Shown: piece by piece, positions 12,193 to 19,214 of the stretch
Layout: every line of letters starts with the position of its first letter
How positions within the stretch are numbered: the stretch's first letter is position 1
Assembly: GCA_041694215.1 (NCBI GenBank)
Contig: JASMTO010000190.1
Span: 1-19,214, forward strand
Reading direction: 5' to 3'
Length of the DNA: 19,214 bases
Source of the DNA: Flexistipes sp041694215
Lineage (GTDB): Bacteria > Chrysiogenota > Deferribacteres > Deferribacterales > Flexistipitaceae
Position numbers and translations under genes: made by a program
Notes under the pieces: generated by a model
The model's database searches: none
Told to the model about the DNA's origin: nothing
The model's input: only the letters and a program-made list of their open reading frames with translations

Positions 12193-14565
12193 ATGGAAAT
12201 GAATAGTAATTACAGCGAGTCCAGTATCAGGGTTTTGGAAGGTCTGGATCCGGTTAGACAAAGACCGGGTATGTATATTGGTTCTACTGATTCAAAGGGC
12301 TTGCACCATCTCGTATATGAAGTAATAGATAATTCTATTGATGAAGCGATGGCGGGATACTGCAGTAAAATTACTGTTACCATCCATATAGATGGCAGTA
12401 TAACAATAGAAGATGATGGGAGAGGTATACCTGTTGGCACACATCCGGTTGCTGGGAAACCAACTGTTGAAGTTGTAATGACTACGCTTCATGCCGGTGG
12501 AAAGTTTAATTCAGGTGCTTATTATGCATCAGGTGGCTTACATGGTGTTGGTATATCTGTTGTCAATGCACTATCTGAATTTCTCGAAGTAACAGTAAGA
12601 AGGGATGGTGGTATTTTTTATCAAAAATATGAGAGGGGGATTCCTGTTTGTGAATTTGATAGGATTGGGAAAACGAGTAAAAGTGGCACAAAAATTACTT
12701 TCAAAGCCGATCCCGAAATATTTGAAACAACAGAATTTTCTTTTGAAACTCTTTCCAGAAGATTTCGTGAACTTGCTTTTTTAAATAGTGGTATTGAAAT
12801 TGTGATAAATGACGAAAAAGATGACAAATCTCAGACTTTTTACGCAGAAGGAGGGATTGTAAGCTATATAAAATATCTTAATAAGAGTAAAGGGCTTATT
12901 ATAGAAGAACCAATTTATATACAGGGAAAATATGAAGATATATTAGTGGAAATTTCCCTACTGTATAATGATTCTTACAATGAATCGATTTATTCTTTTG
13001 TGAATAATATTCATACTGATGGTGGTGGTACACATGAAGCCGGTTTTAAAGCTGCTTACACTAAGATATTTAATAATTTTATAAACAGACATGGGTTGTT
13101 AAAGGAAAAATTTAATTTAACGGGTGATGATATAAGAGAAGGTATGTCTGCTATAATTTCAGTTAAAATGAACGAACCGGTTTTTGAGGGGCAGACAAAA
13201 GGGAAATTAGGTTCTTCTATTGCTAAAACTGCTGTTGAAAATGTTATGAACACGTATTTGACAGATTATTTAGAGGAAAATCCGTCCATTGTAAAAAAGA
13301 TACTTGATAAAGCTATACAGGCATTCAGGGCAAGGGAAGCTGCTCGTAAAGCAAAAGAGTTAACCAGAAGGAAAAATGCACTGGAAGTGTCAACACTTCC
13401 TGGTAAGCTTGCTGATTGTCAAGAGAAGGATCCTTCTTTATCTGAAATTTTTATTGTAGAGGGTGATTCTGCCGGTGGGTCAGCTAAACAGTGCAGACAT
13501 CGTAAATTTCAAGCTATATTGCCTCTAAAGGGGAAAATTTTAAATGTGGAGAAGGCAAGGTTCGATAAACTTCTATCAAATAACGAGATTAAAAGTATTA
13601 TTACAGCTTTGGGTACAGGGATTGGGAAAGAAGAGTTTAATATTGAAAAGCTTAGGTATCATAAAATTATTATAATGACTGATGCTGATGTTGATGGCGC
13701 CCATATAACCACACTTTTGCTCACTTACTTTTTTAGATATATGAGAGAAATAATTGAACGGGGTTATTTGTATATAGCCAAACCTCCACTTTATAAGATA
13801 AAAAAAGGAAAAATGGAAAGGTATATCCATGATGAAGATGAAATGGAGGATTTTCTTCTGGATTCTGGTTTATCAGATATAAAAATTGGTAATTTGCCTG
13901 AACATAGATATAAAGAAGTGTTTAAAAACCTCCTTGCCTATAATTCATTACTAGACAAGTTCCATCGTAAAGGACTTTACAGAGATCTTATGTCTGAGCT
14001 GGCGACTTATGAGAATTTAAATGTAAAGAATTTTTCTGATAAATCATATATTGAAAAACTATACAACCATCTGAAAGAGAAAAATATTCTGAAACTTTAT
14101 AAAAATTATTTTGTTGATTATAATACTGAGTTTGATCGTTATAATTTAATTTTCGAGAGTGAGACAAAGCGATTTATTTTAAATACAGAATTTTTAACTA
14201 CACCTGAGTTTAAAGAACTCAGAAGGCTAGGTGTTTTTGTTAATGAGCTTGGCAGCAGACCTTATAAAATTAATGTTTCAGGTGAAGATAAATATTTCGA
14301 AAATATTAAAGATGTTATTTCTTTTGTGGAGGAAAGAGGTAAAAAAGGATTGAGTATACAACGTTATAAAGGTCTTGGTGAAATGAATCCGGAGCAGTTG
14401 TGGGAGACAACCGTTGATCCGGAAAGACGATCCCTTTATCGGGTAAGGATTGAAGATGCAGAAGCAGCTGATGAGCTATTTTCCCTTTTAATGGGTGATG
14501 TTGTGGCTCCACGAAGGGAATTCATAGAGGAAAATGCTTTAAAAGCAAAAAATATAGATATTTAG
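12193..14565 (+). CDS. gyrB: DNA gyrase subunit B
   Basis: A 790-residue ATPase subunit of gyrase, which introduces negative supercoils. The GHKL ATPase domain shows catalytic Glu43 and Asn47 in VYEVIDNSIDEA, the DDGRGIP loop at 74-80 and GGLHGVG at 114-120. The TOPRIM domain has EGDSAGGSAKQ from 423 and DADVDGAH from 497. The end carries QRYKGLGEMNPEQLWETT. The length and the extra block of about 150-170 residues after IAKPPLYKIKKGK match the long form found in many Gram-negative GyrB proteins, not the 640-residue Bacillus form. GGAG precedes ATG 12193 by 6 bases; an ATG two codons later is possible. gyrA starts 8 bases after the stop, giving equal production of both subunits. Confidence 0.98.
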   Translation: MEMNSNYSESSIRVLEGLDPVRQRPGMYIGSTDSKGLHHLVYEVIDNSIDEAMAGYCSKITVTIHIDGSITIEDDGRGIPVGTHPVAGKPTVEVVMTTLHAGGKFNSGAYYASGGLHGVGISVVNALSEFLEVTVRRDGGIFYQKYERGIPVCEFDRIGKTSKSGTKITFKADPEIFETTEFSFETLSRRFRELAFLNSGIEIVINDEKDDKSQTFYAEGGIVSYIKYLNKSKGLIIEEPIYIQGKYEDILVEISLLYNDSYNESIYSFVNNIHTDGGGTHEAGFKAAYTKIFNNFINRHGLLKEKFNLTGDDIREGMSAIISVKMNEPVFEGQTKGKLGSSIAKTAVENVMNTYLTDYLEENPSIVKKILDKAIQAFRAREAARKAKELTRRKNALEVSTLPGKLADCQEKDPSLSEIFIVEGDSAGGSAKQCRHRKFQAILPLKGKILNVEKARFDKLLSNNEIKSIITALGTGIGKEEFNIEKLRYHKIIIMTDADVDGAHITTLLLTYFFRYMREIIERGYLYIAKPPLYKIKKGKMERYIHDEDEMEDFLLDSGLSDIKIGNLPEHRYKEVFKNLLAYNSLLDKFHRKGLYRDLMSELATYENLNVKNFSDKSYIEKLYNHLKEKNILKLYKNYFVDYNTEFDRYNLIFESETKRFILNTEFLTTPEFKELRRLGVFVNELGSRPYKINVSGEDKYFENIKDVISFVEERGKKGLSIQRYKGLGEMNPEQLWETTVDPERRSLYRVRIEDAEAADELFSLLMGDVVAPRREFIEENALKAKNIDI

Positions 14566-14573
14566 GGTGAGGA

Positions 14574-16985
14574 ATGAAAAATAAAGGGGTTATTGATCTT
14601 AGTATAGAAGATTCTATAAAAAATAGTTACCTTGATTATGCTATGAGTGTAATTGTGGGTAGGGCATTACCAGATGTAAGGGATGGTTTAAAGCCTGTTC
14701 ACCGCAGAGTTTTATTTGCGATGAATGAAATGGGGATTGTCCATAATAAACCGTATAAAAAGTCAGCCAGAATAGTGGGTGATGTTATTGGTAAGTATCA
14801 TCCTCATGGAGATGCTGCTGTTTATGATACAGTGGTAAGGCTGGCACAGAATTTTTCAATGCGTTATCCGCTGATTGATGGTCAGGGAAATTTTGGTTCT
14901 ATAGATGGTGATTCAGCTGCCGCTATGAGGTATACAGAGATAAGGATGACTAAAATAGCGGAAGAAATGCTTGCTGATCTTGATAAAAATACTGTAGATT
15001 TTATTGATAACTATGATGGTTCTCTTCGTGAGCCTATCGTTTTACCTACCAAAATTCCCAATTTATTAGTAAACGGTGGAAGTGGTATTGCTGTTGGGAT
15101 GGCCACAAATATACCTCCTCATAATTTAACGGAGGTTATTAATGCTCTTCAATATATGCTAAAAAATGAAGATTATACCGCTGAAGGTGTCTTGAAATAC
15201 ATTAAAGGTCCTGACTTTCCAACGGCCGGTATAATAATGGGCATTTCTGATATAAGGAATGCATATCTTACTGGTAGATCCTCCATTAAAGTACGTGCCA
15301 GAACTCATATAGAAGAACTTAAAAACGGGAAAGAGCGAATTGTTGTTACTGAATTACCTTATCAGGTTAATAAAGCTAACTTAATTGAAAAAATTGCTGA
15401 GCTTGTTAGGGATAAAAAAATTACTGGCATATCAGATTTGCGGGATGAATCCGACAGGGATGGCATTCGTGTTGTTATTGAGATTAAAAAAGGGGATCAC
15501 CCTGACATTATTCTTAACAGGTTATATAAATACACCTCTTTGGAAACTTCATTTGGTATAAATATGGTGGCACTTGTAGATGGCAGACCAAAAACATTTT
15601 CTTTGCTTAGAATACTTGAAGAATTTATAAAACATAGGATTGTAGTAGTTACAAGACGTACAGAATATCTATTAAAAAATGCTGAAGACAGACTTCATAT
15701 ACTTGAGGGATTGAAACTTGCAGTTGAAAATATTGATGAAGTTATAAAGATTATCAGGGGATCAAGTGATGCAAAGGAGGCTAAATCTCGCTTAATGGAA
15801 AGGTTCGGTTTTACAAATACCCAATCCCAGGCTATTCTTGATATGAGGCTTCAAAAGTTGACAGGTCTTGAAATAGATAAATTAGAAGATGAGTATAAGA
15901 ACACTTTAAAGGATATAGAATTTTATAAAAATATTCTAAATAACAGAGATGTCCTGAATAATGTTATTTATGATGAGTTAACGGAGATTAAGGATAAATA
16001 TGGTGATGAGCGCTTGACAGAAATTTCTTCTTCAATTGATGAAATAAATATAGAAGATCTAATACCTGATGATGATGCTGTTGTTACAATTACTCATAAT
16101 GGATATATTAAGAGGACACCACTGTCATCATTTACAGCACAAAAACGTGGCGGGAAAGGTAAGTCAGGGGCATTAAGTAAAGGTGATGATTTTGTAGAAA
16201 GAATTATTGTGTCATCAAACCATTCAAAGCTTATGTTTTTCACCAATTTTGGCAATATTTATTTTTTAAAGGTATATGAACTACCTGAGTCTGCTCCTGG
16301 TACAAGGGGTCGCCATATCTCTAATTTTATCGAATTTTCTGAAGATGAGTACATAGCCTCAGTTTTATCTTTTTCAGATGATGTCGATGATAAATATATT
16401 ATTTTCGGAACTAAGAAAGGCTTAGTTAAAAAATCACATATTAATTTATTCAAAAGTGGAAGAAGTGGTATAAAAGCTATTAAGCTTCGTGATGGTGATG
16501 AAATAGTTTCCACTGATTTTGTTAAAGATGAGGATAATATTTTGATTGCAACCAAAAATGGGAAAGCTATACACTTTTCAGCAAGCGAAATTCGACCTAT
16601 TGGCAGGAATGCCAGCGGTGTCAAAGGTATTGATTTGGCTAAAACCGATGAAGTGGTTTCTATGGAAATTGCTACTGGAGCACCTTATCTTTTGACTGTT
16701 ACTGAAAATGGTTTTGGGAAACGCACAATGGTAAATGAGTACAGATTGCAGTCAAGAGGTGGCAAAGGTATAAAATTATCTAAGGTTACTCCTAAGACGG
16801 GTAAAATTATTGGTGCTAAACAGGTTTTGGACTCTGATGATGTGATGTTAATTACCAAAAGTGGTAAAATAATACGGACTGCAGTTTCACAGATTTCTGT
16901 TTTGGGTAGAGACACTCAAGGTGTAACGCTTATGAACACTGGTGATGATTTTATTGTTTCTTTTGCAGTAGTAAAGGAGGTATAG
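14574..16985 (+). CDS. gyrA: DNA gyrase subunit A
   Basis: An 803-residue subunit that cuts and rejoins DNA. The winged-helix region includes the quinolone-binding helix HPHGDAAVYDT (77-86). The residue matching E. coli Ser83 is Ala81, while the residue matching Asp87 is Asp85. Catalytic Tyr120 is in AAMRYTE. The C-terminal beta-pinwheel carries the canonical GyrA box QKRGGKG at 523-529 and a second, similar QSRGGKG late in the protein, so this is gyrase rather than topoisomerase IV. The ATG is preceded by GGTGAGG. The last codons overlap the ribosome site of folD (AAAGGAGG at 16973-16980). No quinolone-resistance claim can be made beyond the natural alanine. Confidence 0.98.
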   Translation: MKNKGVIDLSIEDSIKNSYLDYAMSVIVGRALPDVRDGLKPVHRRVLFAMNEMGIVHNKPYKKSARIVGDVIGKYHPHGDAAVYDTVVRLAQNFSMRYPLIDGQGNFGSIDGDSAAAMRYTEIRMTKIAEEMLADLDKNTVDFIDNYDGSLREPIVLPTKIPNLLVNGGSGIAVGMATNIPPHNLTEVINALQYMLKNEDYTAEGVLKYIKGPDFPTAGIIMGISDIRNAYLTGRSSIKVRARTHIEELKNGKERIVVTELPYQVNKANLIEKIAELVRDKKITGISDLRDESDRDGIRVVIEIKKGDHPDIILNRLYKYTSLETSFGINMVALVDGRPKTFSLLRILEEFIKHRIVVVTRRTEYLLKNAEDRLHILEGLKLAVENIDEVIKIIRGSSDAKEAKSRLMERFGFTNTQSQAILDMRLQKLTGLEIDKLEDEYKNTLKDIEFYKNILNNRDVLNNVIYDELTEIKDKYGDERLTEISSSIDEINIEDLIPDDDAVVTITHNGYIKRTPLSSFTAQKRGGKGKSGALSKGDDFVERIIVSSNHSKLMFFTNFGNIYFLKVYELPESAPGTRGRHISNFIEFSEDEYIASVLSFSDDVDDKYIIFGTKKGLVKKSHINLFKSGRSGIKAIKLRDGDEIVSTDFVKDEDNILIATKNGKAIHFSASEIRPIGRNASGVKGIDLAKTDEVVSMEIATGAPYLLTVTENGFGKRTMVNEYRLQSRGGKGIKLSKVTPKTGKIIGAKQVLDSDDVMLITKSGKIIRTAVSQISVLGRDTQGVTLMNTGDDFIVSFAVVKEV

Positions 16986-16986
16986 T

Positions 16987-17844
16987 TTGGCTACATTTTT
17001 GGATGGGAAATCCCTTTCTCAAAAATTTTTTAGAGATATTAGTAGCACTGTTTCATCGTTAAAAGAAAATCAATTACGAGTTCCTGGAATTGCTGTAATT
17101 CTTGTTGGTGATGATTATGCAAGTAAATTATATGTATCCATGAAAGAGAAGGCATGTTTGGATGTTGGTTATAAATCTATCGTAGAACGCCTAGATGCCT
17201 CAGTTACAACTGAAAATCTTTTGGATCTTATTTCGTTATATAATAATGATGATAGTATTGATGGGATTCTTGTTCAACTTCCATTGCCTGCTCATATTGA
17301 TGATACAAAAATACTTTTGTCTATTGATCCTGCAAAGGATGTGGATGGTTTTCACCCCTTTAATGTTGGTATGTTGAATATAGGTATGGATACGTTATAT
17401 CCTTGTACTCCTTATGGTATTATAAAGTTACTTGAGGAGTATGATATACAGATAGAAGGATCGCATGCTGTTGTGGTTGGTGCTAGTAATATTGTTGGCA
17501 AGCCTATGTCAGCACTTTTTTTAAAATACAATGCCACTGTATCTATATGCCATATAATGACGAGGAATGTTGCTGAGATAACCTCTCAAGCAGATATACT
17601 TGTTTCTGCTGTTGGTAAACCACATTTTATTACTGATGAATTTGTTAAGGAAGGTGCCGTTGTTGTTGATGTGGGGATGAATCGTGTTGCGGGTAAGGTT
17701 ACTGGTGATGTTGATTTTAATAGTGTAGTTGAAAAATGCTCTTATATTACACCGGTTCCTGGTGGTGTGTGTCCAATGACTATTACTATGCTTCTTTATA
17801 ATACACTTAAATCTTATAAATCACGGGAAAAATTGTTTGTATAA
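16987..17844 (+). CDS. folD: Bifunctional methylenetetrahydrofolate dehydrogenase/cyclohydrolase FolD
   Basis: A 285-residue enzyme that interconverts 5,10-methylene-, methenyl- and 10-formyl-tetrahydrofolate in the cytoplasm, using NADP(H) or NAD. The active-site pair Tyr49 and Lys53 lies in KLYVSMKEK. DGILVQLPLP and DVDGFHP form the substrate site. GASNIVGKPMS (165-175) is the nucleotide-binding loop, and PVPGGVCPMT is near the end. The length is standard. The start is TTG 16987, supported by a strong AAAGGAGG six bases upstream and lying just after the gyrA stop. Its stop overlaps the ATG of mnmE by one base (TAATG), so the two are probably translationally coupled. They are functionally linked through methylene-tetrahydrofolate. 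Confidence 0.97.
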   Translation: MATFLDGKSLSQKFFRDISSTVSSLKENQLRVPGIAVILVGDDYASKLYVSMKEKACLDVGYKSIVERLDASVTTENLLDLISLYNNDDSIDGILVQLPLPAHIDDTKILLSIDPAKDVDGFHPFNVGMLNIGMDTLYPCTPYGIIKLLEEYDIQIEGSHAVVVGASNIVGKPMSALFLKYNATVSICHIMTRNVAEITSQADILVSAVGKPHFITDEFVKEGAVVVDVGMNRVAGKVTGDVDFNSVVEKCSYITPVPGGVCPMTITMLLYNTLKSYKSREKLFV

Positions 17845-19193
17845 TGGACACAATCGTTGCACCTATCACTCCTTTATTAACTTCTGCAGTAATTGTTATT
17901 CGTATTTCTGGTGAAGAATCATTTAGGTGCTGTGATTTTCTGATGGATTATTCTTATAATTTAATAGATATGAGTAAGATCCGCTACAGGCATGTCTATA
18001 CCGGCTATTTTAGATTGCCTGATGGATCAATACTTGATGAGGTTGTATTTTATTTCTTTAAATCACCTTATTCTTTTACTGGTGAAGATTCAGTGGAGAT
18101 TTCTTTTCACGGAAATCCTCAAATTGTATTGAAGGCTTTAGAGACTTTGCATTCTATAGGGATAAGGGATGCTGACCCTGGAGAATTCACAAAGAGAGCT
18201 TTTTTAAATGGCAGAATTGATTTGACCCAGGCTGAATCTGTTCTGGAACTTATTGAATCAAAATCGGAGCAGGGTATTTTTTATTCTTTCAATCAACTAA
18301 AAGGTTCGTTGAGTTCAAAAATTAAATCATTAAAGGATATTATTGTAGATTCTTCTAGTATTGTTGAAGCATATGTTGATTTTCCTGAGGATGATTTATC
18401 CGGTCATGATTACGAAAATATTAAAGCAAATATCAAAACGGCTTTTATGTGGATTGAAAATCTTATTACTTCTTATCAGAAAAATAGATTTTACCGTGAT
18501 GGTTTGAATATTATAATAATAGGTAAACCTAATGTTGGTAAGTCGTCATTACTCAATGGTCTAATTCAGAAAGAAAGGGCAATTGTTTCCGAGTATGCTG
18601 GTACAACAAGGGATTATATTGAAGAAAGATTGCTAATAAAGGGTATACCTGTAAATCTTGTGGATACTGCAGGCTTAAGGAATTCTGATAGTGAATTGGA
18701 ATCTATCGGGATCGATAGAGCAAAAGAAAAAATCAAAGAATCTGATATTGTAATTGTTTTGTTGGATGTATCCCAACCACTTACTGATGAAGATTACTTG
18801 ATATTGGATATTACAAATAATACTGAACGGATAGTTGTTGGTAACAAATTTGATATAGGTTCATCTTGCGATGATGATTTTATTGATTTATACATATCAG
18901 CAAAATACCAAATTAATTTTGATCAACTTGAAGATAAAATCTATTCGATTATTTCCTCTAGTGATTCTGATAAAATTGCCGCTAACATATTAATTAACGA
19001 ACGGCAGTTATCCCTTATGAAACAATTAACCGATATTTTAAAACTGGCGGAAAGAAATTTAGAAAATAATAGTATAGATCTGCTTTCTATTGATCTTTCT
19101 CAAGCTTTAAATATTATTTCTGAAATTACTGGTGAGATTTATACTAATGAGGTACTTGATAATATTTTTCACAAATTTTGTTTTGGTAAATAA
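17844..19193 (+). CDS. mnmE: tRNA modification GTPase MnmE (TrmE)
   Basis: A 449-residue GTPase that, with MnmG, installs (carboxymethyl)aminomethyl groups on uridine 34 of certain tRNAs, using methylene-tetrahydrofolate. The N-terminal domain has DTIVAPITP and VIRISG; between them LLTSAVI replaces the more usual G-x-G/A pattern. A central helical domain is interrupted by the G domain: G1 GKPNVGKSS at 227-235, G2 GTTRDY, G3 DTAGL, G4 NKFD and a G5-like SAK. The C-terminal CFGK (Cys446) is the catalytically important C-x-GK motif. ATG 17844 overlaps the folD stop by one base. The gene appears complete, ending 8 bases before a parS-like sequence. No terminator is visible in the 21 bases that follow. 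Confidence 0.97.
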   Translation: MDTIVAPITPLLTSAVIVIRISGEESFRCCDFLMDYSYNLIDMSKIRYRHVYTGYFRLPDGSILDEVVFYFFKSPYSFTGEDSVEISFHGNPQIVLKALETLHSIGIRDADPGEFTKRAFLNGRIDLTQAESVLELIESKSEQGIFYSFNQLKGSLSSKIKSLKDIIVDSSSIVEAYVDFPEDDLSGHDYENIKANIKTAFMWIENLITSYQKNRFYRDGLNIIIIGKPNVGKSSLLNGLIQKERAIVSEYAGTTRDYIEERLLIKGIPVNLVDTAGLRNSDSELESIGIDRAKEKIKESDIVIVLLDVSQPLTDEDYLILDITNNTERIVVGNKFDIGSSCDDDFIDLYISAKYQINFDQLEDKIYSIISSSDSDKIAANILINERQLSLMKQLTDILKLAERNLENNSIDLLSIDLSQALNIISEITGEIYTNEVLDNIFHKFCFGK

Positions 19194-19201
19194 AAATTAT
19201 A

Positions 19202-19214
19202 TGTTTCACGTGAA
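19202..19214. promoter_or_regulatory. parS: Truncated parS (ParB/Spo0J-binding) site at window end
   Basis: The last 13 bases, TGTTTCACGTGAA, are identical to the first 13 of the 16-base parS consensus TGTTTCACGTGAAACA. The window ends before the final three bases. Chromosomal parS sites cluster near oriC, and this lies about 9.2 kb from the predicted origin. Confidence 0.8.

Noticed and set aside
12432..12452. TGGCAC followed by TTGCT inside gyrB, resembling a sigma-54 promoter
   Set aside because: The gap between the two blocks is 8 bases instead of 5, so GG and GC are out of phase, and it lies inside a coding sequence.

Overview
This is an AT-rich bacterial chromosomal window spanning a replication-origin region. 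It holds almost entirely conserved housekeeping genes in two divergent blocks that part at about 7.55 kb. The gene set (hrcA-grpE-dnaK-dnaJ on one side; dnaA-dnaN-recF-gyrB-gyrA-folD-mnmE on the other), the low GC content, many TTG/GTG starts, a sigma-54 promoter and a stand-alone FlhB-like protein suggest a free-living, probably flagellated Gram-negative bacterium. A member of the Deferribacteres would fit, but that placement is an impression from gene content, not a proven assignment.

Left block (minus strand). Positions 1-521 carry a nitrogen-sensing operon: glnB/glnK (P-II) followed by the 5' part of an ammonium transporter gene that runs off the window. A textbook sigma-54 -24/-12 element stands just upstream. 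Positions 522-1284 are a gene-free island of palindromic interspersed repeats. Next come dnaJ (1285-2412, with its own promoter), a second copy of the palindromic repeat, a strong terminator, and the overlapping heat-shock operon hrcA-grpE-dnaK (2684-6312). A sigma-70 promoter and a CIRCE operator head that operon. Further upstream an overlapping pair encodes a DUF72 protein and an FlhB C-domain-like protein (6478-7522).

Right block (plus strand). An unrecognised single-pass membrane protein (7682-8338) precedes dnaA (8456-9790). The dnaA-dnaN intergenic region looks like the chromosomal origin. It has five TCAACA-core DnaA-box-like sites (one in the dnaA 3' end), a 10-bp inverted repeat, and a run of DnaA-trio-like trinucleotides beside the last box. 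dnaN, recF, gyrB, gyrA, folD and mnmE then follow with short gaps or overlaps. The window ends inside what appears to be a ParB-binding parS site (13 of 16 bases present), as expected near an origin.

Functionally the window combines replication initiation, the sliding clamp, gap repair, supercoiling, one-carbon supply for tRNA modification (folD with mnmE), a HrcA/CIRCE chaperone circuit, and nitrogen control. I found no tRNA, rRNA, CRISPR array, transposase or prophage gene. The best non-gene signals are the origin architecture, the truncated parS, the sigma-54 promoter with a candidate enhancer, and the repeat island.
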